A stretch of 64,000 nucleotides of DNA from Neomegalonema sp. (GTDB taxonomy: Bacteria; Pseudomonadota; Alphaproteobacteria; Rhodobacterales; Rhodobacteraceae): the NCBI GenBank assembly GCA_022760435.1, contig JALEFY010000037.1, forward strand, positions 62,001-126,000, written 5' to 3'. How positions within the stretch are numbered: position 1 is the stretch's first letter; the number at the start of each line of letters is the position of its first letter. Made by a program: the position numbers and the translations under genes. The notes below the pieces were generated by a model that saw nothing but the letters and a program-made list of their open reading frames with translations, was not told the origin of the DNA and searched no databases. This document shows, piece by piece, positions 42,485 to 50,777 of the stretch.

Positions 42485-42549
42485 CGTCTTTGCCTGTCTT
42501 GTCGATGCGGACGCCCACCGCCTTTGGCCAGACCCTGGACTCAGTGCCC

Positions 42550-43068
42550 TCAACGTTCCGAACGCGGCGCCCAACCGGGACCAGCCGCACCATGACCTCC
42601 TTGCGCGCCATGCCCTCCTTGCCCCCAGGGCAAGCGCTCAAGATTGGCCTGCGCGATGGAGCGCGAGGCTTCGGTATACGCGCGGAAGCGCTCCGGAGAC
42701 CAGATCCGCAATTTCGTGCCCATGCCTGCAAAAGTCACCGCATCGGTCAACCCGGCCAGCTCGATGACCACTTCGGGCAAGACCATTCGCCCCTCGCTAT
42801 CAAAGCTCAGCTTGATCGCCTGCGCCAGAATGGTGTTGGCGAGAGCATGAGTTTCGGGAGAGAGCGGGTTCAACTGGGCCAATGACTGGCCGATCGCCTC
42901 GATCTGCTCCAGCGGATAGCCATCGACACAGGGTTGATCGTCGAGCGGCGGGGTCAGGACCACCCCGCGAAACTCGCTGGTTTCGAGCAAAGGACGAAAG
43001 GCAGCGGGCACCGAGACCCGACCCTTTTTGTCCAGCTTGTTCTCGAAATTTCCCAGAAAGAGCGCCAT
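42550..43068 (-). CDS. mraZ: Transcriptional regulator MraZ
   Basis: A DNA-binding protein of AbrB-like fold that controls the division and cell-wall operon. It has two MraZ repeats: MALFLGNFENKLDKKGRVSVPAAFR (1-25) and IKLSFDSEGRMVLPEVVIEL (about 88-107). The product is 172 aa including a Gly-rich C-terminal tail (GQGGHGAQGGHGAAG) that is longer than in E. coli MraZ (152 aa). First gene of the dcw group; TGGGA repeats upstream may be its operator. Confidence 0.95.
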   Translation of the reverse strand: MALFLGNFENKLDKKGRVSVPAAFRPLLETSEFRGVVLTPPLDDQPCVDGYPLEQIEAIGQSLAQLNPLSPETHALANTILAQAIKLSFDSEGRMVLPEVVIELAGLTDAVTFAGMGTKLRIWSPERFRAYTEASRSIAQANLERLPWGQGGHGAQGGHGAAGPGWAPRSER

Positions 43069-43176
43069 GCGCCGTGCCGATCCTGTCGCCTGCCGAGCCT
43101 TGCCCTGAGCTGCCTCGCCTTCAGCTGCTTTGCCCACATGTCCGGCCAGCAATGCCCAGCTCGGCTGATGCGGCCT

Positions 43177-43231
43177 GCGGAGTGCCCGATCGGTTTTGCT
43201 CATCCCTCGCATCGGGGATCGAGCACTCCGC
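43177..43231 (-). other. Imperfect hairpin in the mraZ leader
   Basis: GCGGAGTGC (43177-43185) pairs with GCACTCCGC (43223-43231), extended after one mismatch by 5 more pairs (CGATC with GATCG). No T-run follows on either strand, so it is not a normal terminator; it could be a leader-RNA element or operator. Confidence 0.5.
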
Positions 43232-43378
43232 CAAACCTGCCTCACTCGGCATCGTCAGAAGCGCCCCTCGCATGCACCGAGCCGGTTTTCCGGTCTTTCG
43301 GCGCAGGCCCTCTGATCAATGGCAGCGGCGGGGGCCAGTTGGAGAGTTGGAGAGTCGAGGTCCCCCGCGCCGCGCTTA

Positions 43379-43413
43379 TGGGATAGCATGGGATGGGATG
43401 GGACTCAATGGGG
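43379..43413. promoter_or_regulatory. Candidate MraZ operator: TGGGN repeats at 10-bp spacing
   Basis: TGGGA at 43379, 43389 and 43399 and TGGGG at 43409 are exactly 10 bp apart, with an extra TGGGA at 43394. Three TGGGN boxes with 5-nt spacers are the known MraZ operator in E. coli. Here they lie on the strand opposite to mraZ, about 310 bp upstream of its start. A second cluster (TGGGA at 43507, 43512 and 43517) follows. Confidence 0.6.
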
Positions 43414-43692
43414 TTAACAAGGGTTTAACGTGGCAAAATCGCGAAGATTCACCCGAAAATGCCGATCACAGCCTCTCGGATGCGCAAAAACAGCCATTCG
43501 CAATCATGGGATGGGATGGGAATCGCTGGATCAGCGCCGTTGCGGGCCGGGGATTGGCTGGGTCGAGCCCCCCACCGATGTCAGGACACGGCGTGATTCT
43601 TCTTTTGTTGTGACACGCAATCGGTTAGGCGGACCTTGCCTTCCGGCGCATTGGGCACCGGGAGGGGGGATACTTAGTGGGGAAATCACAAA

Positions 43693-43992
43693 ATGGATCT
43701 TGGTCTGATCATCAGCCTGGTTTCAGGCGCTGTTGGCGGCAATCTGGGCGGCGCGCTGCTCAAGAACCTCAATCTCGGTGTGATCGGCAATTCGATTGCC
43801 GGGATTTTGGGAGGCGGCTTGGGCGGCTTCTTGCTGCAACAACTCGGCCTGGGCGGCCTTGCCGGCGATACCGCCGCCGCGGCGGGCGGCCTCGATATCG
43901 GCGCTATCCTGTCTTCCGTCGCCTCTGGCGGGGTTGGCGGCACCGTGCTGATGGCCGTCTTCGGCGCGATCAAGAAAGCGATCGCCAAATAA
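43693..43992 (+). CDS. Glycine-zipper hydrophobic protein of unknown function
   Basis: 99 residues, mostly Gly, Leu, Ala and Ile: SLVSGAVGGNLGGALL, SIAGILGGGLGGFLL and SVASGGVGGTVLMAVFGAI. Glycines recur every 3-4 residues, as in glycine-zipper helices that pack tightly in membranes. A short Lys-rich end follows (KKAIAK). No signal peptide is distinct. GTGGGGA 10 nt upstream supports ATG 43693. The family is found in alphaproteobacteria without known role, as far as I recall; no name can be given. Confidence 0.65.
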   Translation: MDLGLIISLVSGAVGGNLGGALLKNLNLGVIGNSIAGILGGGLGGFLLQQLGLGGLAGDTAAAAGGLDIGAILSSVASGGVGGTVLMAVFGAIKKAIAK

Positions 43993-44072
43993 GACGACGC
44001 TGCGGCGCGGCCATCGCGCCGCAGCTTTCAAGGCCCTCACCTTTCAGCTCGCCCCGTTCGTCAGCTCACCCG

Positions 44073-44132
44073 TCTTTCAGCGCACTCGGCTTACAGCGCG
44101 TTCATATTTCAGCGCATTCATATTTCAGCGCA
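44073..44132. repeat. Short tandem repeats after the glycine-zipper gene
   Basis: TTCATATTTCAGCGCA is repeated exactly at 44101-44116 and 44117-44132, preceded by degenerate copies (CTTTCAGCGCACTCGG, CTTACAGCGCG) back to 44073. Between 43993 and 44192 there is no gene. Confidence 0.75.
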
Positions 44133-44192
44133 TTCCTGGACGCGCAAAACCCGAGCGCTGGCGGGACACGGCCGGTAAAACTGGCCTATCGG

Positions 44193-44909
44193 CTATACAA
44201 GCCGAGCCGCAATCCGGTCGGCGACGATCTCGGGCACCTCATTGATAAAGAAATGCCCGCCCGGCACCGTTTCCATCTGCGGCACCTGCGTGCTAAAGGC
44301 CGACCACCCCGCCAGCGCATCAGGCTGCGTCGACGGATCCTCGCTCCCACGCATCAAGACGAGCGGCGCACGCACCGCGATCCTTGCCGCGCGCAAGCCC
44401 CGCAGCAATCTCAGATCAGCCATGAGCGCCGGGAGCACCAGCGCCCTTATCTCCGGATGCTCCAGCGAGGCGGGCAAGCGGCCAAAGCGCCCTTCGAGCC
44501 ATTGCAGCACCGCCCGCTCATCGGTCAGATCCGGATCGATCGTCGGCGCTTGCCCCGGAGCAGCGCGGGCGGCAAGAAATAGATGCGAAGGCCCCGCCCC
44601 TACCGCCTCACAGCCCTGGGCGAGCGCCAATGCCAGCTCGGCGCCCATCGAGTGCCCATAAAGCGCGAAAGGGCCGGGCAAGCGCTGCGCCAGGGCGCTC
44701 ATCGCCCCCTTGACCAGATCGCGCCAGAGCCGCGGCATCGGATCATCCAGCAGATCCTCGCGCTGAGGCAATTGCAGCGCATGGGGCTCGATCCAATCGG
44801 GCAAGGCTCGAGCCAGCGGATGAAAGACGGCCATGCCGCCGCCGGCAAAGGGCAGGCAGATCAGCCGGATCCGAGCCATCGGACGTGGAGAAAGACATCG
44901 CAGCCGCAT
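44193..44909 (-). CDS. Type II thioesterase (GrsT-like alpha/beta hydrolase)
   Basis: A 238-aa thioesterase of the kind that clears wrong acyl groups from carrier proteins of peptide or polyketide synthases. LICLPFAGGGMAVFHPLARALP opens the protein (oxyanion FAGGG), the nucleophile elbow is YGHSMGAELALA, the acid is in MRGSEDPS and the His in VPGGHFFINE. GAGGGGG 7 nt upstream supports ATG 44909. No synthetase lies in the window, so its carrier protein is elsewhere or the substrate differs. It is divergent from two hydrolase genes. Confidence 0.88.
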   Translation of the reverse strand: MRLRCLSPRPMARIRLICLPFAGGGMAVFHPLARALPDWIEPHALQLPQREDLLDDPMPRLWRDLVKGAMSALAQRLPGPFALYGHSMGAELALALAQGCEAVGAGPSHLFLAARAAPGQAPTIDPDLTDERAVLQWLEGRFGRLPASLEHPEIRALVLPALMADLRLLRGLRAARIAVRAPLVLMRGSEDPSTQPDALAGWSAFSTQVPQMETVPGGHFFINEVPEIVADRIAARLV

Positions 44910-45107
44910 GAATATCCCCCTCTCGCTCGCGCCCCTGGTCCCGCATCAAACCGGCGCGCCGCACGATCTTAACCGCCAAACCGCCTCTCAAGGCAAATCC
45001 AATCACGCCGGGCATTGAAACCGCGCCGCCCATGCCTGTAGGGATGCAAGAGCGCGCGCACCGATCGAGGGGCGCCCTTGATATCGGAACCGCAAAAGGC
45101 CCCGCCG

Positions 45108-45938
45108 ATGACACCGCTGCATTTCGGCCCCTCTGACGCGCCTCTCTACGGCGTCTATCACCCGCCGCAATTTGCCCCCGAGCGCCAGCCGCCCGCCGTT
45201 CTGATATGCCCGCCCTTTGGCGAGGAAGCGATCCGCGCGCATCGCTTCTTGCGCATTCTGGCCGAGAGACTGGCCCGCTCGGGCTGCCATGTCCTGCGCT
45301 TCGATTATACCGGCACCGGGGACTCGGTCGGCGCGAGCGAGACCAGCGCGCTGAGCCAATGGCGCGAGGATATTGCGCTCGCCCATACCGAGTTGCAGGA
45401 CATGTCCGGTGCCAAGCGTACGGTTTGGCTCGGCCTGCGCCTCGGGGCGACAGCGGCCATGCTCGCCAGTGCCGACAAGCCGCGCAATCTCGCCGGGCTG
45501 GTGCTGTGGGATCCGGTCATCGACGGCGGCGCCTTTCTGCGCGAGAGCGCCGAGCGCCATCGCCGCGATCTGGCATCGGCGCATGGCATGCCGAGCGACG
45601 CACTGCCCCCTGCCTTGCAAACCGACACAGACGCGCCGGAAGAGACACAGACGGAGGCCTCGGGCTTTCCAATCGGCCCGCAAATGCAGCGCGATCTGGC
45701 ATCGCTCGATCTGCGTATCTTGACGGGCAAACCTGCGCGCAGCGCGCTCCTGGTCGGGGCGCAACCAAGCGAGAGCGCCGCAACGCTGCTCGAGGCGCTG
45801 CAGGCCGTAAAATGCAAGGCCGAGAAGCTGATCATCCCCGAGCCTCAGGATTGGAATTCGGACAAGGCCATGAATGCCTTCGTCGTGCCCCGTGCCAGCA
45901 TCGAGGCGATCACCGCACGTATCGGAGACTGGCGATGA
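45108..45938 (+). CDS. Alpha/beta hydrolase-fold protein, exosortase-associated hydrolase 2-like, no Ser nucleophile
   Basis: 276 aa from ATG 45108; TTG 45078 with GAGGGG upstream is a real alternative. The sequence ICPPFGEEAIRAHRFLRILAERLARSGCHVLRFDYTGTGDSVG resembles 'exosortase A system-associated hydrolase 2'. At the nucleophile elbow the motif is GLRLGA, so the central residue is Arg and no normal serine hydrolase is expected. Its stop overlaps the start of the next gene (ATGA). No exosortase or PEP-CTERM gene is visible. Role unknown, perhaps in acyl-glycan or carrier-protein chemistry with the thioesterase. Confidence 0.75.
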   Translation: MTPLHFGPSDAPLYGVYHPPQFAPERQPPAVLICPPFGEEAIRAHRFLRILAERLARSGCHVLRFDYTGTGDSVGASETSALSQWREDIALAHTELQDMSGAKRTVWLGLRLGATAAMLASADKPRNLAGLVLWDPVIDGGAFLRESAERHRRDLASAHGMPSDALPPALQTDTDAPEETQTEASGFPIGPQMQRDLASLDLRILTGKPARSALLVGAQPSESAATLLEALQAVKCKAEKLIIPEPQDWNSDKAMNAFVVPRASIEAITARIGDWR

Positions 45939-46816
45939 GCGAAAAAATCCTGAGTTTCGGCACCGATCAACATCTGAGCGGCCTGCTGACAGCCCCCACA
46001 GCGCTGGCGCCAGAAGCGCCGCTGGTGGTGATCATCAATGCCGGGATCGTCCATCACATCGGCGCGCATCGCCTGCATGTCAATCTGGCGCGCGCGCTGG
46101 CGCAGAGCGGGGCTGGCGCGGCGCTGCGCTTCGATCTGAGCGGGTTGGGCGATAGCCGCCCCGCGCCCCAGAGCATCGGGTTCGAGGCACAATCGCTCGC
46201 CGATATCAGCGCGGCGATTGATGCCGGGTTCGAGAGCGTCGGAGAACGACCGGTGGTCGCGCTCGGCATGTGCTCAGGGGCCGACAACGCCTATCGTGCG
46301 GCGCTCGATGAGCCCCGGATCAGCGCCATTGCCCTGCTCGACCCTTACGCCTATGCCGAGAAGGGCGCGAAACTGTCGCAACTGGCCAGCAAGGTCGCTG
46401 ACCCGACCGCCTGGCGGCGCAAGCTTTCCCATCTCGCCCAGACCGCGGCCACGTCGCTGCGCCCCGGCGATGAAGCGGCAACGGCCGCTGAAGAGCTTGC
46501 CCCCCTGGCCGAGGAGGAAGCGGGGAGCGCCGCGCTCAATGGCCGCCCCTTCCCGCCGCTCGAAGCCTTTGGCACCGGACTGCAAAGCCTAACCGCACGC
46601 GGCGTTCACGTGCTGATGCTCTACACCAATTTCGTTGCCGGGGAGATGCGTGAAATCGCGCAATTCCACCGCCAGTTTGCCGCGTTCGACTTTCACGATC
46701 GGCTTGAAGCCCGGCAGGATCTGTCGGTCGATCACACCTACACGATGCTCGATCAACAGCGCGCCCTGATCGCCGCGCTTTGCGACTGGATCAACGATCA
46801 GGCGCCGCGTCCCTGA
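45935..46816 (+). CDS. Alpha/beta hydrolase-fold protein, exosortase-associated hydrolase 1-like, Cys at nucleophile position
   Basis: 293 aa, coupled by 4-nt overlap to the previous gene. VVIINAGIVHHIGAHRLHVNLARALAQSGAGAALRFDLSGLGDS is the pattern of 'exosortase A system-associated hydrolase 1'. The nucleophile elbow is ALGMCSGADNAYRA, placing Cys where Ser normally sits, as in dienelactone hydrolase. A catalytic His candidate lies in VDHTYTML near the C-terminus. Its last 26 nt overlap the convergent SGNH gene. Confidence 0.75.
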   Translation: MSEKILSFGTDQHLSGLLTAPTALAPEAPLVVIINAGIVHHIGAHRLHVNLARALAQSGAGAALRFDLSGLGDSRPAPQSIGFEAQSLADISAAIDAGFESVGERPVVALGMCSGADNAYRAALDEPRISAIALLDPYAYAEKGAKLSQLASKVADPTAWRRKLSHLAQTAATSLRPGDEAATAAEELAPLAEEEAGSAALNGRPFPPLEAFGTGLQSLTARGVHVLMLYTNFVAGEMREIAQFHRQFAAFDFHDRLEARQDLSVDHTYTMLDQQRALIAALCDWINDQAPRP

Positions 46817-47870
46817 CCAGAGCCGCAATCTCGCTCTCGCGGATCTCGCTCAGGCCCAGATCAAAGGCGCTGTTGAGCCGCTCGACCAGATGCGCCAGGA
46901 ACAGCCCGTTCGCGAGCGTGCCCGCATGGCCATCGCTCAGGATCAGGTTTTCGGGCGCATCTCCGAGACCGTGACGCAGCGGAATGCCGCCAATCTCCGC
47001 CACCGGATGGACCGCGCCCAGAATCCGGGCACCGAACTTGGCCTCGAACCAACTGACATCATCGATAAAGGCAATCCGCGGATCCGTGCGCGCCATCGCC
47101 CGCAATCCCGCATCGAACCGCTGCAAGGGCGCGATGGCGCGTGCCAGATCCTCGGGAGCGGCCCAATCGGCAGCGTTATCGGGCGCGTTGACATCATGGG
47201 CGATCCCGATCAGCGCGATACGCACCGGCGAGCGCGCCCGCAAGCGCTGCACCGCCGCGCCGATATGGCGAAGGCAGGCATCCACCCGAGCGATCTGCGC
47301 GCTCATGCCCGTCCAGCCGCGCCCCGCAAGCAGATGCTCGCGCTGGCCAAAATCATTGACCCCGATCCGCAAGATCACGACGCCGCCCGCCCAGCTTTCC
47401 GGCGCCGCCTTGATCTGAGCCAGCAGCCAATCGAGCTGATGCGGCCATTCCGGCGCAAGGCTCGCACAACCCGCGCCGGTCCGCGCGTAATTGTAGCGAA
47501 AGTCCTCCTTTTCGGGCGTTCGTGTCGGGATGCCAAGCGCCACCTTCACGCGCGCGATCGACAGCCGGTCGCCAAAGGCAGCGTATTTGCCCAGATCGAC
47601 CTCGCCGCCGCGCAATTGATGCCAGATCCACGGCCAGTTGAAGGTCTGGGCGCGATAGGCTCCCCCCCGATCGATCCTTGAGAGATCATCATGGTAGCTG
47701 GTGCTATCACTATCGCCGAGCACCGCGACCGGCAGCGCACCCGACAGCCCGTCCCCCGGCGCGGTTGGCTCTGAACAGGCCATGAGCCCGAAGAGCAGCA
47801 ATGCCCTGATCAGCCCGCGCAGACGCGCTCGCGCCATCTGTTTCGAGCAGGCGATGATGCTGCCCCTCAT
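46791..47870 (-). CDS. SGNH/GDSL-hydrolase-like lipoprotein
   Basis: A secreted lipoprotein: the signal peptide ends in a lipobox LMAC (about residue 31 from ATG 47870). The SGNH blocks are VLGDSDSTSYHDD (block I), GGVVILRIGVNDFGQ (block III-like GxND) and SDGHAGTLANG (block V, DxxH). It probably removes or adds an ester group (for example O-acetyl) on an envelope glycan. ATG 47870 has GGGGGG upstream; ATG 47836 would give a more typical lipoprotein signal. It ends inside the convergent hydrolase gene. Confidence 0.82.
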   Translation of the reverse strand: MRGSIIACSKQMARARLRGLIRALLLFGLMACSEPTAPGDGLSGALPVAVLGDSDSTSYHDDLSRIDRGGAYRAQTFNWPWIWHQLRGGEVDLGKYAAFGDRLSIARVKVALGIPTRTPEKEDFRYNYARTGAGCASLAPEWPHQLDWLLAQIKAAPESWAGGVVILRIGVNDFGQREHLLAGRGWTGMSAQIARVDACLRHIGAAVQRLRARSPVRIALIGIAHDVNAPDNAADWAAPEDLARAIAPLQRFDAGLRAMARTDPRIAFIDDVSWFEAKFGARILGAVHPVAEIGGIPLRHGLGDAPENLILSDGHAGTLANGLFLAHLVERLNSAFDLGLSEIRESEIAALVRDAAPDR

Positions 47871-47968
47871 GCTGCTGCCCCCCGACAAACCTGCCCCATC
47901 ACGATGACGGTTCGGGTTTACCACGGAGGCGGCGCAGACACCATCTCAATTTGGGACAGACCCTGCGC

Positions 47969-49021
47969 TTATCCGGTCAGCACGACACGACCCAGCACCT
48001 TGCCCGCGCGCAGATCATCGAGCGTCTGGCTCGCCTCGCATAACGGCCGCTCCGTCACCGGGATCGGCTTCACCTTGCCCGCCCGCACCAGAGCCATCAG
48101 CTCCTTGAGCTCCCCACAAGAGCCAACATAGGAGCCGCGCAGCGTCAGCGCGCGCTGCGGCAGGATCGGGAGCGAGAGTTTCAGCGCTCCGCCGAACAGA
48201 CCAACAATGACAAAGCGTCCGGTCTTCTTGAGGATTTTCACCCCCATCGCTGCCGTTGCCGGGGCGCCAACGGTATCGAGCACCGCCGCGATATTGGCGC
48301 CCGTGCCCTCGGCCAGCGCCGCAGCCGGATCGCCTTGCCCAGCCTCGATTACCAGATCCGCCCCAAGATCACGCGCCGCCGCCAGTTTCTCGGGGTCCAG
48401 ATCCACGCAGGCGAGCCGCTCGACCCCGAGCGCCTTGGCAATGCTCACCGCGTTGAGCCCGAGCCCGCCCGCGCCCATGATCACCAACCACTCGCCCTCC
48501 CGAAGCGGCAGCGCCTTTTTCAGCGCCGAATAGACGGTGACCCCGGCGCAGGAATAGGAGACCGCGATCGAAGGGTCGACATCACCGATCTCGACCAGAT
48601 AGCGCGGATGCGGCACGATCACATGGGTCGCGTAGCCGCCATCGCGCACGATCCCGAGCGCCTGCATCTTCATGCAATCATTGTCGCGATCCTCGGCGCA
48701 GGCTTCGCAGACACCACAACCGATCCAGGGATGCACCAGCATCGTCTGACCGACAGGCGCATCGCTCGCCTCGGGCCCGGCCGCGATCACTTCACCCAGG
48801 ATCTCATGCCCGAGCGTATGGGGCAGCTTCATGCCCCGATCTTCCATGCGCAGCTTTTCGCCATCGCCCAGGTCAAAATAGCCATCGGCAATATGCAGGT
48901 CAGAATGACAGACCCCGGAACGGGTCACCCGCACCAGAACTTCCGTTCCAACGGGGTCGGGATCGGGCCGGTCGATCACCTGCAAGGGTTTGCCGAACTC
49001 AACGAGAGCATAAGAGCGCAT
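47969..49021 (-). CDS. Zinc-dependent alcohol dehydrogenase (MDR family)
   Basis: 350 aa. Catalytic zinc ligands: GVCHSDLH and HTLGHEILG; structural zinc cysteines: CGVCEACAEDRDNDC. The NAD-binding site is VIMGAGGLGLNAVSIAKALG with Asp in CVDLD, suggesting NAD preference. SYSCAGVTVYSALKKA is typical of the bacterial Adh group acting on primary or aromatic alcohols. GGGAGGAACT before ATG 49021 is a strong ribosome site. Single gene; substrate not determinable. Confidence 0.92.
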   Translation of the reverse strand: MRSYALVEFGKPLQVIDRPDPDPVGTEVLVRVTRSGVCHSDLHIADGYFDLGDGEKLRMEDRGMKLPHTLGHEILGEVIAAGPEASDAPVGQTMLVHPWIGCGVCEACAEDRDNDCMKMQALGIVRDGGYATHVIVPHPRYLVEIGDVDPSIAVSYSCAGVTVYSALKKALPLREGEWLVIMGAGGLGLNAVSIAKALGVERLACVDLDPEKLAAARDLGADLVIEAGQGDPAAALAEGTGANIAAVLDTVGAPATAAMGVKILKKTGRFVIVGLFGGALKLSLPILPQRALTLRGSYVGSCGELKELMALVRAGKVKPIPVTERPLCEASQTLDDLRAGKVLGRVVLTG

Positions 49022-49226
49022 AGTTCCTCCCAAATTGGTCTTTTCCTCAAGCCAATCACGTTTTTCGCGAACAGGGAAGTGTTTCCCATCGGCATGGCGC
49101 GCTCACCCGATCCTGACGCAGACGTGATCCCCAGCGATCGATCTGCTCGCCTTCCCCCCCTTTCATCGCCACCGGTTTTGGACGCATTTTGCGGAAGGTT
49201 ATTTCGTCATTCGAGGATTTGGATCC

Positions 49227-50021
49227 ATGCGTATCAAAGCGATGGTGATCGGGCTGCTCCTGACCTTTTTGTCAGGAGCGGCGCATGCTTGCGGGATGAA
49301 CAGCGATTGCCCGGTGGAGGGCGGCGGCAGTTATCGGATCTATGGGCCGCAGAAGGTCAGCGAGCCCGGCGCGGCGATCCTGTTCATGCATGGCTGGCAG
49401 GCCACCGCAGGCGCCATGCTGAAGAACAAGGCGCTGGTCTCGCTGGCGGACCGGCTGGGGGTGATCCTTGTCGCACCCAATGGCGAGGGCAAGACCTGGA
49501 GCTTTCCGGGCTCGCCAAGCGCCCATCGCGACGAGCTGGCTTATTTCGACAGGCTGATGCGCACGCTCGCTGAGCGTCACGGGATCAAGGCAGAGAAGAC
49601 CATGGCAAGCGGCTTTTCCATGGGCGGCTCGATGGTCTGGCACCTGGCCTGCGAGCGCGGGGACCGGTTCCTCGGCTTTGCGCCGATTGCGGGCACCTAT
49701 TGGGATCCGCTGCCCGAGCAATGCTCGACCCGGCCGCGCTGGCTGCTGCATGTGCATGGCACCAGCGACACGGTCGTGCCGATCAAGGGCCGCTTGCTGC
49801 GCGATACCTGGCGGCAAGGCGATGTAGATGCCGGCTTTGCGTTTTTCACCGCCAACGCACCGATCATCGCCACCGATGAAGCCCTGCCCAAAATGGCGTG
49901 CAGCCATTGGCTGCGAGAAAATCAGACTTTCCGCTTTTGTCGGCATCAGGGAGGCCATATCTACAAGGCCGAATGGGTCGAGGAAGCATGGCGGACCATG
50001 CACGCTGACCCGCAAGGCTGA
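49227..50021 (+). CDS. Secreted PHB-depolymerase/feruloyl-esterase-like hydrolase (LpqC type)
   Basis: 264 aa with a signal peptide (MVIGLLLTFLSGAAHA). The mature enzyme opens ILFMHGWQATAGAML, the nucleophile elbow is ASGFSMGGSMVWHLA, the acid is in HVHGTSDTVVP and the His in HQGGHIYKAEW. This matches the COG3509 polyester/feruloyl esterase group, and export fits an extracellular or periplasmic ester substrate. Start ATG 49227 has GAGGA 8 nt upstream. Confidence 0.87.
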   Translation: MRIKAMVIGLLLTFLSGAAHACGMNSDCPVEGGGSYRIYGPQKVSEPGAAILFMHGWQATAGAMLKNKALVSLADRLGVILVAPNGEGKTWSFPGSPSAHRDELAYFDRLMRTLAERHGIKAEKTMASGFSMGGSMVWHLACERGDRFLGFAPIAGTYWDPLPEQCSTRPRWLLHVHGTSDTVVPIKGRLLRDTWRQGDVDAGFAFFTANAPIIATDEALPKMACSHWLRENQTFRFCRHQGGHIYKAEWVEEAWRTMHADPQG

Positions 50022-50045
50022 GCCCCTTAGCTGAACAGGTCTTTG

Positions 50046-50672
50046 ATGAGCGACAATTCTTCCGGCAAGCCGCCCTTCCCTCCGGCCCTGTTTCTCATCG
50101 CCCTTGCGGCGGCTGGGATCTTCGGCTGGTGGTGGGGCGAGAGCCGCGATCCGCAATTGCAGGACATGACCCTGACCACGGTCTCCGATAACAAACTGCA
50201 TATCATGGGCACGCTCAACGAGCGCTCTTACGGCGAGATCACTGGCGCGATCCGAAACAATCCCGATATTGATACGGTGGTGCTGCATCGCGTCTCTGGT
50301 ACCATCGATGCCGACACCAATTTTCGCACCGCGCTGTTCATTCAGGAGCGCGGGCTTGATGTCTTTTTGCCAAGCAATGCCCGCGTTGCCTCTGGCGCGA
50401 CCCATATCATCTGCGCCGGGCGCGAGCGGATCGCCGAATATGGCGCGCAGATCGGGGTGCATTCCTGGAGCGCGGTCGGTGTGCCCAACGCCGCGGATCT
50501 CGACCGGGACAGCAGCGCGCATCGCAGCCATGTCGAATTCTTCTCTCAGACCGAATGCGGCGAGCGCTTTTTCTGGTTCTCGCAGGATGCCGCGCCCGCG
50601 CAGGACATCCATTGGATGAGCGAGGACGAGATGCGCGACTATCGCGTGATAACAAAATTTGTCGAGAATTAG
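50046..50672 (+). CDS. Membrane-anchored ClpP-fold protein (COG3904-like)
   Basis: 208 aa. Residues 12-30 form one N-terminal helix (ALFLIALAAAGIFGWWWG); the rest lies outside the cytoplasm. The soluble part resembles the ClpP/crotonase fold: EITGAIRNNPDIDTVVLHRVSGTID, IQERGLDVFLPSNARVASGATHIICAGRERIAEYGAQIGVHSW. ASGATHI holds a possible nucleophile Ser and GVHSW a possible His, in the order of ClpP proteases. Activity is unproven. ATG 50046 has only a weak AGGT site. Confidence 0.7.
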   Translation: MSDNSSGKPPFPPALFLIALAAAGIFGWWWGESRDPQLQDMTLTTVSDNKLHIMGTLNERSYGEITGAIRNNPDIDTVVLHRVSGTIDADTNFRTALFIQERGLDVFLPSNARVASGATHIICAGRERIAEYGAQIGVHSWSAVGVPNAADLDRDSSAHRSHVEFFSQTECGERFFWFSQDAAPAQDIHWMSEDEMRDYRVITKFVEN

Positions 50673-50777
50673 GCAACAGTTCTGTCAATTCCACATATCG
50701 TTCGGGGAGGTTCCTCTTCCCCTAATGCTGGTCAGCGGTTATAGATCTGGGATATCCAAGCATGGAGGATCCAGATA

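Larger units (their letters stand above)
43069..43692. other. Long leader/control region between mraZ and the glycine-zipper gene
   Basis: 624 bases without a convincing gene. It contains an imperfect hairpin (43177-43231), a four-copy TGGGN array at 10-bp steps (43379-43413) and a second TGGGA cluster (43507-43521). On the minus strand TTGAGT (43402-43407 region) lies 17 nt from TATCCC, a weak promoter-like pair within the array. RNase P RNA was considered and not found. Confidence 0.5.

Noticed and set aside
43069-43692. RNase P RNA (rnpB), which lies near mraZ in some alphaproteobacteria
   Set aside because: Neither strand shows the conserved GAGGAAAGTCCGG-type segment or the matching 3' core, so the gap is not rnpB.
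44193-46816. Complete nonribosomal peptide or exosortase/PEP-CTERM locus
   Set aside because: Only a thioesterase and two hydrolase-like proteins are present; no synthetase, carrier protein, exosortase or PEP-CTERM substrate gene is in the window.
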